Assembly (NCBI RefSeq): GCF_965284335.1
Contig: NZ_OZ260076.1
DNA from: Tabrizicola_A sp965284335
GTDB taxonomy: Bacteria > Pseudomonadota > Alphaproteobacteria > Rhodobacterales > Rhodobacteraceae
DNA length: 64,000 nt
Direction: 5' to 3' (one strand)
Numbering within the stretch: the first letter of the stretch is position 1; every line of letters begins with the position of its first letter. Position numbers and translations under genes: made by a program. This document shows positions 25,809 to 35,500 of this stretch, in pieces. Below the pieces are notes generated by a model that made no database searches, was not told the DNA's origin, and saw only the letters and a list, made by a program, of their open reading frames with translations.

Positions 25809-25970
25809 GGGCCGCGCCCGACCTCGGGAGGACGCGCCAACGCTGGTTCTAGGCACTTTATGGTTCAAGTTCTTCCCCCGAATTTCTGCTGGCTACCGTT
25901 GCAGACTCGCCCTCCCGGGGGGAGGTCGGGCGCGGCCCGGCGGCGCATTCGCGCCTTGATTCCGGGCAAG
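25809..25970. repeat. MITE-like element with 17-bp perfect inverted ends
   Basis: gggccgcgcccgacctc (25809-25825) and gaggtcgggcgcggccc (25922-25938) are exact inverted repeats 96 bases apart, with weaker pairing continuing inward. From 25930 the sequence matches 36109-36146 (gcgcggcccggc... ttg-gtccgggcaag, a few indels). It is a small repeated palindromic element. It lies in the 346-base gap 25711-26056, in which I see no gene. Confidence 0.6.
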
Positions 25971-26056
25971 AAGAAAAGTGGGGACTAACGTCCGGTATGG
26001 GTTCCAAGCCTTCACTGGCCATCTCTTGCCGAATAGGCGCCCACCCAGCCCGCCCC

Positions 26057-27715
26057 CTACCCCTCATCCCGCCAGCGCATCGCCATGGGATAGCGCCGAT
26101 CCAGCCACAGCGCCTTTTTGGTCAGCCGCGTGCCGGGGGCGGATTGGAAGCGCTTGTATTCGCTGATGTAAAGCAGATGCTCCACCTTCTTCACCACCGC
26201 CCGATCATGCCCGCGTGCCACGATCTCGGCCACCGACAACTCTTGCTCGATCAACCCATCCAGAATGTCATCCAACACCTCATAGGGCGGCAGGCTGTCT
26301 TGGTCTTTTTGGTTGTCTCGCAACTCGGCCGAGGGGGGCTTTTCGATCACCCGCGGCGGAATGACCACGCCCGCAGGGCCCTTCATCCAAGGGCGGTGGT
26401 TCTCATTACGCCAGCGGCAGGCATCGAACACACGGGTTTTATACAGATCTTTCAGCGGGTTATATCCACCGTTCATATCGCCATAAATCGTGCAATAGCC
26501 CACCGCCATTTCCGACTTGTTGCCCGTGGTCAACAGCATCTCGCCAAACTTGTTCGACAGCGCCATCAGCAAAACACCGCGCAACCGGCTTTGGATGTTT
26601 TCTTCCGTGATCCCCGGCTCGGTGCCTGCAAACAAATCGGCCAAGGCCCCGCCCACCGCCTCTTGCGGCCCCGAGATCGGCACCGTGTCCAACCGGCACC
26701 CCAAGGCCCGCGCAACCCCTGCGGCATCTTCCAACGAATGGGCAGAGGTATAGCGCGAGGGCAGCATCACACAGCGCACATTCTCCGCCCCAATCGCATC
26801 CGCCGCAATCGCGGCCACCAGTGCGGAATCCACCCCGCCCGACAGGCCCAACAGCACCTTTTTGAACCCGCATTTGGCCAGATAATCCCGCGTGCCCAAA
26901 ACCATCGCGTGATAATCGGCCTCGACGATACGCGGCAGCGTCTCCATCAATCCCGGTCGCGCGCGCCAGCCTTCCGCCGTTTCCTCAAAATCGACATGGG
27001 TGATACAGGGCAAAAACTGCGGCATCTGCACCGCCAAGGCCCCACCGGGGTTCAAGACAAACGACGCCCCGTCAAAGACTTGGTCATCCTGCCCCCCGAT
27101 CATGTTCAGATAGACCAAGGGCAGGCCGGTCTCGATCACCCGCGCCACCATCAGGTTCGTGCGCACCGATGGCTTGCCCCGATGATAAGGAGAGCCATTG
27201 GGCACCAACAAAATCTCTGCCCCGCTTTCGGCCAGCGTCTCCGCCACATCGGCGTGCCACGCATCCTCGCAGATGGGCGAGCCGATGCGCAGCGGACCCA
27301 CCCGGTAAGGGCCCTGCAACGGCGCGCTGGCAAACAGCCGCTTTTCGTCAAACACCCCGTCATTGGGCAATTCGTGCTTCAGCACCGTCGCGGCAATCTT
27401 GCCGCCCTCAAGAATGTAATAGGCGTTGTAAAGCCGCCCATCGCGGGCCAGCGGCCCCCCGATCCCCAAGGCGGGACCATCGACGATCTGCCCCGCCAAA
27501 TCGGCCAGCGCGCGTTCGGCATCAGCCACAAAAGCCGGTTTCAAGATCAAATCCTGCGTCTGATAGCCGGTGACGAACATCTCGCTCAGCCCCACCATCT
27601 GCGCCCCCGCCGCCCGGCCCTGCCCCCAAGCCTCCAAGGCCAAGGCGATATTGGCCCCGATCGCCCCCACCGTGGGGTTCAACTGGGCAAGGGTCAGGCG
27701 AAAGGTCTGGGACAT
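26057..27715 (-). CDS. nadE: NAD+ synthase, glutamine-hydrolysing
   Basis: A 552-aa enzyme that makes NAD from deamido-NAD using glutamine. The N-terminal nitrilase-fold glutaminase has the Glu/Lys/Cys triad in GLSEMFVTGY, LKHELPN and SPICEDAW. The C-terminal synthase domain has the P-loop LSGGVDSALVAAIA and the downstream TGNKSEMAVGYCTIYGDM. Two fused domains and this length are the normal NadE(Gln) form. ATG at 27715 is the start; the frame is open further but into non-coding sequence. It stands alone, 107 bases upstream of which the fbp gene ends. Confidence 0.95.
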   Translation of the reverse strand: MSQTFRLTLAQLNPTVGAIGANIALALEAWGQGRAAGAQMVGLSEMFVTGYQTQDLILKPAFVADAERALADLAGQIVDGPALGIGGPLARDGRLYNAYYILEGGKIAATVLKHELPNDGVFDEKRLFASAPLQGPYRVGPLRIGSPICEDAWHADVAETLAESGAEILLVPNGSPYHRGKPSVRTNLMVARVIETGLPLVYLNMIGGQDDQVFDGASFVLNPGGALAVQMPQFLPCITHVDFEETAEGWRARPGLMETLPRIVEADYHAMVLGTRDYLAKCGFKKVLLGLSGGVDSALVAAIAADAIGAENVRCVMLPSRYTSAHSLEDAAGVARALGCRLDTVPISGPQEAVGGALADLFAGTEPGITEENIQSRLRGVLLMALSNKFGEMLLTTGNKSEMAVGYCTIYGDMNGGYNPLKDLYKTRVFDACRWRNENHRPWMKGPAGVVIPPRVIEKPPSAELRDNQKDQDSLPPYEVLDDILDGLIEQELSVAEIVARGHDRAVVKKVEHLLYISEYKRFQSAPGTRLTKKALWLDRRYPMAMRWRDEG

Positions 27716-27799
27716 GGGCACAATCCGTTGGGGCTTGATCTGTGGTTTAGCATGTTCGCGGCTGTAGGAAAGGGTGCCAAACCCCAAGCGGCCCACCCC

Positions 27800-27827
27800 G
27801 CCCAGCCTAAACTTGCCCAGCCTAAAC
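27800..27827. repeat. 15-base tandem duplication across the fbp stop codon
   Basis: gcccagcctaaac occurs at 27800-27812 and again at 27815-27827 (15-base unit). On the fbp strand it gives GTT TAG, then GCT GGG CAA GTT TAG, so the second copy places another TAG in the same frame five codons on. Confidence 0.8.
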
Positions 27828-28802
27828 CTGCCCCGCAAAATGGCCCGCCACCCGCGCCACCTTGGCGCGGCTGCCAAAGACAAAGGGCACACGCTGATGC
27901 AACCCCGAAGGCGTCATTGCCATGATGTCACGCAGCCCATCCGTCGCCCCGCCCCCGGCCTCAACCGCCAAAAACGCCATCGGCGCGCATTCGTAAAGCA
28001 GCCGCAGCCGCCCCGCCTCATAGCCTTTGCGCTGATCGGCAGGATACAGAAACACCCCCCCGCGCATGAAAATCCGATGCGCCTCGGCCACCAAAGACGC
28101 GATCCAGCGCATGTTGAAATTCTTGGCGCGCGGCCCTTCGGTTCCGGCCAGACATTCATCGACAAAGGCCCGCACCGGGCTGGGCCAATGGCGATAGTTT
28201 GACGCGTTGATGGCAAATTCCGCCGCCTCAACCGGCAAGATCACCGCAGGATCGGCCAGCACAAAGGCACCTGCGTCGGGGTCCAGCACATAGCGCTGCA
28301 CCCCTTGACCAAAGGAACAGACCAGCGCCACCTGCGGGCCATAAATCACATAGCCTGCGCCGATTTGCTCGGCCACCGGGCGCAAGACGCTGGCCTCGGG
28401 GCTTTCGGCCACAGGGTAGATGGAAAAGATCGTGCCCACCGACACATTGGTGTCAATGTTGGACGACCCATCCAAAGGATCAATCGCCAAGGCCCAGTCC
28501 CCCGGCCCCAGATCGACCACCCGATCCTGCTCTTCCGATGCGTAATGCGCGACACCCCCGGCACGCGCCGCCGCCATGAAAAGCCCATCCGCGATCACAT
28601 CCAACGCCTTTTGCGCATCCCCATCGCTGTTGATGCCCGCAGCCGCCCCCAAATGCTCCTCCAACCCGTTGCGCGCAATCCGCGCCGCCAGCGCAATGGC
28701 GGCCCCGGCCAAGGCCTGCATCAAGGGGCGCAAGCCCTGCGGCACATGGCCGACGGGAAAGACATCAGGCGCGGGCAGGGTGGCAGGGGTCATCTCGGTC
28801 AT
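27822..28802 (-). CDS. fbp: Fructose-1,6-bisphosphatase, class I
   Basis: A 326-aa metal-dependent phosphatase of gluconeogenesis (and of the Calvin cycle where present). The metal and substrate site is DPLDGSSNID; SVGTIFSIYP and the GRLRLLYECAPMAF block also match class I. ATG at 28802 has AGGATT upstream. It is divergent from the MORN gene over a 112-base shared promoter gap. The stop lies in a tandem repeat that duplicates it. No Calvin genes are in the window, so a gluconeogenic role is the simplest reading. Confidence 0.95.
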   Translation of the reverse strand: MTEMTPATLPAPDVFPVGHVPQGLRPLMQALAGAAIALAARIARNGLEEHLGAAAGINSDGDAQKALDVIADGLFMAAARAGGVAHYASEEQDRVVDLGPGDWALAIDPLDGSSNIDTNVSVGTIFSIYPVAESPEASVLRPVAEQIGAGYVIYGPQVALVCSFGQGVQRYVLDPDAGAFVLADPAVILPVEAAEFAINASNYRHWPSPVRAFVDECLAGTEGPRAKNFNMRWIASLVAEAHRIFMRGGVFLYPADQRKGYEAGRLRLLYECAPMAFLAVEAGGGATDGLRDIMAMTPSGLHQRVPFVFGSRAKVARVAGHFAGQV

Positions 28803-28914
28803 CAGGGCAATCCTTTCACAACACCCCTTGATGCCGCGATCCGTCCCCGCTTGCCAGAGCCTTCCGCCCCCCCTACTGTTCGCCCCGGTGAATTTCCCTT
28901 GAAAAGGCGTAACG

Positions 28915-30450
28915 ATGCGGCGAATTGCACCTGTCATGGCACAGCAAAGCGCCACACGGCCGATCAGCGCGCACCAGCGCGCGCGCCTCCGGCTTCGCTG
29001 GGCCTTGGCCCTTTGCATCTCGGCCAGCTTGGCCCTGCCCCCTGCCGCGCAGGCGCAAAGCAGCGGCGAGGTGATCACAAAACAATATAATGACGGCTCG
29101 GTCTATGAAGGCACCTTCAAAGACGGGCTCCAAGATGGCACGGGCCGCTACACCCTGCCCTCGGGCTTTGAATACCAAGGCGAATGGGCCAAGGGCCAGA
29201 TCGAAGGCACAGGCCGGGCGCGCTATCCCAATGGCTCGGTCTATGAAGGCCGCTTTGTCGCGGGCAAACCCGATGGGCAGGGCAAGATCACCTATGCCGA
29301 TGGCGGCAGCTACGAAGGCTCTTGGGCCGCCGGAGAGATCACCGGCACCGGCCGCGCCGCCTATGCCGATGGCTCCACCTATGTCGGAGAGTTCCTGTCA
29401 GGCAAACACCACGGCACCGGCACCTATACCGACGGGCGCGGCCTGACCTATGAGGGCAGCTGGCGCGCCGGGCTGAAAGACGGCAAAGGCCGGCTCAGCT
29501 ATCCCGACGGCGCGGTCTACCAAGGCGATTTCATAGCAGACCAGCGCCAAGGCTCTGGCACGCTCACCCTGCCCAATGGCACCACCTATATCGGCGCATG
29601 GCAAGACGGGCAGATCAACGGCACGGGCAAGCTGACCCAACCTTCGGGCGATGTCTATGAGGGCAGCTTCAAGGACGGCCAGCGCCACGGCGAAGGCCGG
29701 CTGACCTATGCCGATGGCTCGATCTATGAGGGCAGCTTTCAGGCCGATCAGCGTCAGGGCCAAGGCCGCTTCACCGGCACGGATGGCAGCCGTTACATCG
29801 GCACCTGGCAAGAGGGCCGGATGGAGGGCATTGGCCAGCTGACCTATCCCACCGGCGCGGTCTATCAAGGCAGCTTCATCGCAGACCTGCCGCAAGGCAA
29901 AGGCAAGATCTCCTATCCCGACGGCTCGGGCTATGAGGGCGACTGGGCCGCAGGCCAGATCACCGGCACCGGCACCCTCACCCTTGCCAATGGCGCGCGC
30001 TATGTCGGCGCCTTGCAGAACGGCAAACCGCAAGGCACCGGCGTGATGAGCTATGCCGATGGCTACAGCTATGACGGCCAATGGCGCGCAGGGCTTCGTG
30101 AGGGGATGGGCAAGGCGACATGGGCCGATGGCACCACCTATGAAGGCCAGTTCAAGGCCGACAAACGCCATGGCACCGGCACGCTGACCCAACCCGATGG
30201 CTTTATTTATGAAGGTGACTGGGATCAGGGCGAGATGCAGGGCATCGGCAAAATCACCTATCCGACCGGCGACATCTACGAAGGCGGGCTTTTGAGGGGC
30301 AAACGCCACGGGCCGGGCAAACTGACCTATAAGAAGGGCGAGATCTCCGAAGGCATCTGGGAAAACGGCATCATGACCGCCCCCCTCCCCGCGCCCGATC
30401 CCGACGCAACACCCGAAACCGCCGCCCCGGCAGCCAGCTCAACCCCCTGA
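28915..30450 (+). CDS. Exported MORN-repeat protein, 18-19 repeats
   Basis: A 511-aa protein. A long basic N-region precedes a Sec signal (RWALALCISASLALPPAAQA), so it is exported or periplasmic. From about residue 57 to 490 it is an almost unbroken run of 23-residue MORN units (pattern DGxxYEGxWxxGxxxGxGxxxx); I count 18 full units and a degenerate 19th. The end (APDPDATPETAAPAASSTP) is disordered. Such solenoids bind lipids or peptidoglycan-related partners and form scaffolds, so an envelope-structural role is plausible. ATG at 28915 is the first start, but ATG at 28936 (MAQQS) is an alternative. No operon partners. Confidence 0.88.
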   Translation: MRRIAPVMAQQSATRPISAHQRARLRLRWALALCISASLALPPAAQAQSSGEVITKQYNDGSVYEGTFKDGLQDGTGRYTLPSGFEYQGEWAKGQIEGTGRARYPNGSVYEGRFVAGKPDGQGKITYADGGSYEGSWAAGEITGTGRAAYADGSTYVGEFLSGKHHGTGTYTDGRGLTYEGSWRAGLKDGKGRLSYPDGAVYQGDFIADQRQGSGTLTLPNGTTYIGAWQDGQINGTGKLTQPSGDVYEGSFKDGQRHGEGRLTYADGSIYEGSFQADQRQGQGRFTGTDGSRYIGTWQEGRMEGIGQLTYPTGAVYQGSFIADLPQGKGKISYPDGSGYEGDWAAGQITGTGTLTLANGARYVGALQNGKPQGTGVMSYADGYSYDGQWRAGLREGMGKATWADGTTYEGQFKADKRHGTGTLTQPDGFIYEGDWDQGEMQGIGKITYPTGDIYEGGLLRGKRHGPGKLTYKKGEISEGIWENGIMTAPLPAPDPDATPETAAPAASSTP

Positions 30451-30514
30451 CCACGCCCACACTTGACCCCGCCCCGCGCGCGTCGGCGGCCATAGCACCC
30501 CTGCCTCTTCCTCT

Positions 30515-30541
30515 TGGCCCAAATACTCCCGCCGGAGGCTT
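30515..30541. repeat. Gene-end repeat fragment after the MORN gene
   Basis: ttggcccaaatactcccgcc followed by ggaggc echoes the 3111-3126 arm aaatatccccgccggaggc. It marks a fragment of the ATATT-core palindromic family between two convergent genes. Confidence 0.4.
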
Positions 30542-30575
30542 CCCCGCCCCGCCAAAGGGCACCACCGCCAAAAGC

Positions 30576-31196
30576 CTATCCCACCCAAACCGCGCCCATC
30601 AAACCGCGCAGCGCATTGCCCACCCACAGCCGCACATGGGGCAGATCAGCGGCCATCAGCACCTCTTCGGGACAGCCCATTTCCGCGCGCAACACGCCGG
30701 GCAACAGACCCGAAGACAGGGGCGGCGTACGCATCCCCTGCCCTCGGTCAAAAAACAGCGTGGTGATTGACCCGTCACAGACCTCGCCGCGCTCATTGGC
30801 GAAAATCACCTCCTCCACCCCCAAGGGCAGATGGGCGCGGGCCGCATCATAGGCGGCGCGGTTGGTGGATTTCAGCCCCAGCCATGGATCGGTGGACAAA
30901 AGCCGCGCCCCCGCCAGCGCCAGCCGCCATTCGGCAGGGCTTTCGGGCAAGGGGGCCTGCACCACCTCAAACCGCCCCGCCCGGTCGAGGGTCAGGCGCA
31001 ACCGCAGCCCGGCCACAGGATCGGCCTCCACCGCCCGATCAAAGCCCAGCGCATCGAAATCCCAGCCCAGCGCCGCCGCGCCACGCGCCATGCGCGCCCG
31101 GTGCAGCGCCAAACGCGACGGGGGCGCGCCGACCCGCAGCGTCTCGATCAGCTTCAATCCCGGCTGACCAGCCCCTGAGCGTAACGCGCTTTCCAC
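30576..31196 (-). CDS. 4-amino-4-deoxychorismate lyase-like aminotransferase class IV
   Basis: A 206-aa PLP protein of class IV. LGLKSTNRAAYDAA holds the PLP lysine; EVIFANERGEVCDGSITTLFF and PPLSSGLLPGVLR are the usual class IV blocks. It directly follows pabB, so it most likely releases p-aminobenzoate and pyruvate (PabC role) for folate synthesis. GTG at 31196 overlaps the pabB end by 43 bases and is favoured because LKLIETLRV should lie near the N terminus. It is shorter than typical PabC (about 270 aa), but similar short forms exist. A branched-chain aminotransferase role is less likely. Confidence 0.8.
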   Translation of the reverse strand: MESALRSGAGQPGLKLIETLRVGAPPSRLALHRARMARGAAALGWDFDALGFDRAVEADPVAGLRLRLTLDRAGRFEVVQAPLPESPAEWRLALAGARLLSTDPWLGLKSTNRAAYDAARAHLPLGVEEVIFANERGEVCDGSITTLFFDRGQGMRTPPLSSGLLPGVLRAEMGCPEEVLMAADLPHVRLWVGNALRGLMGAVWVG

Positions 31197-32320
31197 AAGG
31201 CTTCCTCCCATTCGCCCGCCGCGGTGCTGTCTTGCACCACACCACCGCCCACGTTCAGCACGATCTCATCACCCGTGACCGACAGCGTGCGGATCGCCAC
31301 GTTGAACCGCGCCGCGCCATCCGGCGCCATCCAGCCGATTGCCCCGCAATAGGCCCCGCGCGCGAATGGCTCCACCTCGCGAATAATCTCCATCGCGCGG
31401 ATCTTCGGCGCCCCGGTGATCGACCCGCAGGGAAACAGCGCCTCCATCACCCCCGCCATCGCAGGCGGCGCAATCAGATCGCCCACCACGGTGGACACCA
31501 TCTGATGCAAGGTCGCATAGGTTTCCACCGCAAAAAGCTTGGGCACCTTGACCGACCCCACCTTGGCCACCCGGCTGATGTCATTGCGCAAAAGATCGAC
31601 GATCATCAGGTTTTCGGCCTGACCCTTCTCGCTGGCGCGCAACTCCTCCACCAATTCGCCGTCGCGCATGGGGTCGGCATCGCGTGGGGCGGTGCCCTTC
31701 ATCGGGCGCGCCTCAATCCGGCCCCCGGCGGTCACATTGATAAACACCTCAGGGCTGCGTGACACCAAAACCGGCCCCACCCCCAGATCGACAAAGGCCC
31801 CGCGCCCCACCGCCTGCCGCGCGCGCAACGCGCCATAAAGGCCCAAGGCGCTGCCCTGCAACAGCCGCGAGCGGAGCGGAAAGGTCAGGTTGATCTGATA
31901 ACAATCGCCCGCCCCGATATAGCCCATCACCCGCGCCATCGCCGCGTCATAATCCTCACGGGCAATCATCGGCACAATCGGCGCAATCGCCACGCCCTTC
32001 GCCGCAGTCGCCGCCTCGGCCATCAGGGCCTCGGGCGCTTGCGGCCCCTCAAACAGCCCAAAGACGGCGCGCGGCCCACCGCCCGCAGGCTCGATCCCGG
32101 CCAGTTTCGGCTCCAACGCATAGCCCGCCTCATAAGACAGCCAACCCGCCACCCAAAGGCCCCGCGCCCGCGCCGCATCCAAGGCCGCCAAGAGCTCCGG
32201 CACCTCGGCCCCGGTTTCGGCCACCAACACCTCGACAGGTGCGGCAAACAGCGCCGGGGCGCCACCGGGGCCATCCTCGACCAAAATCTGTTGCTGAGCG
32301 GTGGGCGATATTCTTTGCAT
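31154..32320 (-). CDS. pabB: Aminodeoxychorismate synthase component I
   Basis: A 388-aa chorismate-binding enzyme making 4-amino-4-deoxychorismate for p-aminobenzoate and folate. The TrpE/PabB family core is present: EARPMKGTAPRD, RNDISRVAKVGS and FPCGSITGAPKIRAMEII. It lacks the long N-terminal domain of full TrpE, which fits PabB. It needs a glutaminase partner (PabA), not in this window. ATG at 32320 is the only good start. Its 3' end overlaps the class IV aminotransferase gene, so the two make one folate unit. Confidence 0.92.
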   Translation of the reverse strand: MQRISPTAQQQILVEDGPGGAPALFAAPVEVLVAETGAEVPELLAALDAARARGLWVAGWLSYEAGYALEPKLAGIEPAGGGPRAVFGLFEGPQAPEALMAEAATAAKGVAIAPIVPMIAREDYDAAMARVMGYIGAGDCYQINLTFPLRSRLLQGSALGLYGALRARQAVGRGAFVDLGVGPVLVSRSPEVFINVTAGGRIEARPMKGTAPRDADPMRDGELVEELRASEKGQAENLMIVDLLRNDISRVAKVGSVKVPKLFAVETYATLHQMVSTVVGDLIAPPAMAGVMEALFPCGSITGAPKIRAMEIIREVEPFARGAYCGAIGWMAPDGAARFNVAIRTLSVTGDEIVLNVGGGVVQDSTAAGEWEEALWKARYAQGLVSRD

Positions 32321-32512
32321 GTCCCCTAGCTAAGCCGAAGCCCGCCCCCTGACCAGAGCGCCGCCGCCCTCTTGACCAAAATTTCCGACACCCATGCCCC
32401 TTCGCACCCCATCGCCGCACCCAGCCCCACGCGGCCCGGCCTGCGGCCCGCCCACTTGGCACATCACGCCGCCCGCCAAGAAATCCGCCCAAAGATCACG
32501 CCCCGAATCCCC

Positions 32513-32540
32513 TTGCACCCCGGCGCGTGCTGTCTATAAC
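32513..32540 (+). promoter_or_regulatory. Sigma-70-type promoter of carB
   Basis: -35 TTGCAC (32513-32518), 16-base spacer, -10 TATAAC (32535-32540). Transcription would start near 32547, about 28 bases before the carB ATG. It is close to consensus; activity is not tested. The rest of the 254-base gap shows nothing more. Confidence 0.65.
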
Positions 32541-32574
32541 GCCGGACAATTTGCCAAAACCCAAGGGGGCCGCC

Positions 32575-35500
32575 ATGCCAAAAAGAACCGACATCCAGTC
32601 GATCATGATTATTGGTGCGGGCCCCATTGTGATTGGTCAGGCTTGCGAGTTCGACTACTCCGGCGCTCAGGCCTGCAAGGCGCTCCGCGAAGAGGGGTAT
32701 CGGGTGATCCTCGTCAACTCGAACCCCGCCACCATCATGACCGACCCGGGTCTCGCCGACGCCACCTATATCGAACCGATCACCCCCGAGGTCGTGGCCA
32801 AGATCATCGAAAAAGAACGCCCCGACGCGCTCTTGCCCACCATGGGCGGGCAAACCGGCCTCAACACCGCGCTTTCGCTGGCCGACATGGGTGTGCTTGA
32901 AAAATTCAACGTCGAACTCATCGGCGCCAAGCGCGAGGCCATTGAGATGGCCGAAGATCGCAAGCTTTTCCGCGAGGCGATGGACCGCATCGGCCTTGAA
33001 AACCCCAAAGCCACCATCGTTGCCGCCCCCAAGGTGAACGGCAAATACGACATCGCCGCCGGCATCCGCCAGGCGATGGAGGCGCTGGAATACGTCGGCC
33101 TTCCCGCCATCATCCGCCCCGCCTTTACCATGGGCGGCACCGGCGGCGGCGTCGCCTATAACCGCGACGACTATGAGGCGATCATCAAATCGGGGCTAGA
33201 GGCCAGCCCGGTCGCACAAGTTCTGGTCGATGAAAGCCTCCTTGGCTGGAAGGAATACGAAATGGAGGTTGTCCGCGACAAGGCCGACAACGCCATCATC
33301 GTCTGCTCCATCGAAAACATCGACCCCATGGGCGTGCATACGGGCGACAGCATCACCGTCGCCCCCGCACTCACGCTCACCGACAAGGAATACCAGATCA
33401 TGCGCAACGGCTCGATTGCCGTGCTGCGTGAGATCGGGGTCGAAACCGGCGGCTCCAACGTGCAATGGGCCATCAACCCCGCCGATGGCCGCATGGTGGT
33501 GATCGAAATGAACCCCCGCGTGTCGCGGAGTTCCGCTTTGGCGTCAAAAGCCACCGGCTTCCCCATCGCCAAGGTCGCGGCCAAACTCGCCGTCGGCTAT
33601 ACGCTGGATGAGTTGGACAACGACATCACCAAAGTCACGCCCGCCAGCTTTGAGCCCTCAATCGACTATGTCGTCACCAAAATCCCGCGCTTTGCCTTTG
33701 AAAAATTCCCCGGCTCCATCCCCAACCTGACCACCGCCATGAAATCGGTGGGTGAGGCGATGGCGATTGGCCGCACCATCCATGAATCGCTGCAAAAGGC
33801 GCTGGCATCCTTGGAAACCGGCCTCTCGGGCTTTGACGAAATCGCCATCCCCGGCGCGCCCGACAAAGCCTCCATCATGAAAGCCTTGGGCGAGGCCACG
33901 CCCGACCGCCTGCGCGTCATCGCCCAGGCCATGCGCCATGGCCTGACCAATGACGAAATCATCGCCGCGACCTCGTTTGACCCCTGGTTCCTGAACCGCA
34001 TCCGCGAGATCATCGACACCGAGGCCGAGGTGCGCCAAAACGGCCTGCCCGTCACCGCCACCGGCCTGCGCAAGCTGAAGATGATGGGCTTTACCGATGC
34101 CCGCCTTGCCAAACTGACCGGCCGCGATGAAGGCCAAATCCGCCGCGCCCGCCGCAACCTTGGCGTCACCGCCGTGTTCAAACGCATCGACACCTGCGCG
34201 GCCGAGTTCGAGGCCCAGACGCCCTATATGTATTCCACCTATGAAGCCCCCGCGATGGGCGATGTGGAATGTGAGGCCCGGCCTTCAAACGCCAAAAAGG
34301 TCGTCATCCTTGGCGGCGGCCCGAACCGCATCGGGCAAGGGATTGAGTTTGACTATTGCTGCTGCCATGCCTGCTATGCGCTGACCGCGGCGGGCTATGA
34401 AACCATCATGGTCAACTGCAACCCCGAGACGGTTTCGACCGACTATGACACCTCGGACCGGCTTTATTTCGAACCCCTGACGCTGGAACATGTGCTGGAA
34501 ATCCTGCGCGTGGAACAGGAAAACGGCACCCTTCACGGCGTGATCGTGCAGTTCGGCGGCCAGACGCCGCTGAAACTGGCGAACGCCCTGCATGACGAAG
34601 GTATCCCGATCCTCGGCACCACCCCCGACGCCATTGATCTGGCCGAAGACCGCGAACGCTTCCAGCAGCTTTTGCAATCCTTGGGCCTGAAACAGCCCCA
34701 CAACGGCACCGCCCGCTCGCGCGATGAGGCTTTTGCCGTTGCCAAAGAGGTCGGCTACCCGCTGGTCATTCGCCCCTCTTTCGTGCTGGGCGGCCGCGCG
34801 ATGGAAATCGTGCGCGACGATGCGCAGTTGGAACGCTACATCTCCACCGCCGTGCAGGTTTCGGGCGACAGCCCGGTGCTTCTCGACAGCTATCTGTCCG
34901 GCGCGGTTGAGGTGGACGTTGACGCGCTTTCTGACGGGAAAAACGTCCATGTCGCGGGCATCATGGAACATATTGAAGAGGCAGGCGTCCATTCGGGCGA
35001 TAGCGCCTGCTGCCTGCCGCCGCACCAATTGTCGGCCGATGTGGTGAACGAGCTGAAACGCCAAACCGTCGTCATGGCCAAGGCGCTGAACGTCGTCGGG
35101 TTGATGAACGTGCAATTCGCCATCAAGGATGGCACGATCTATGTGCTCGAGGTGAACCCCCGCGCCTCGCGCACCGTGCCTTTCGTCGCCAAGGCCACGG
35201 ACTCAGCTATCGCCTCCATCGCCGCGCGCCTTATGGCAGGCGAGCCCCTGTCGAACTTCCCCGAACGCGCGCCCTATCCGGCTGGCGTCGGCCCCGACAG
35301 CGCCCTGCCCTTGGCCGATGCCCATACGCTGGCCGACCCGATCACGCCTTGGTTCAGCGTGAAAGAGGCCGTCTTGCCCTTCGCCCGCTTCCCCGGCGTT
35401 GACCCGGTGCTTGGCCCGGAAATGCGTTCAACCGGCGAGGTGATGGGCTGGGACCGCACCTTCCCGCTGGCCTTCCTCAAGGCGCAGATGGGCGCAGGCG

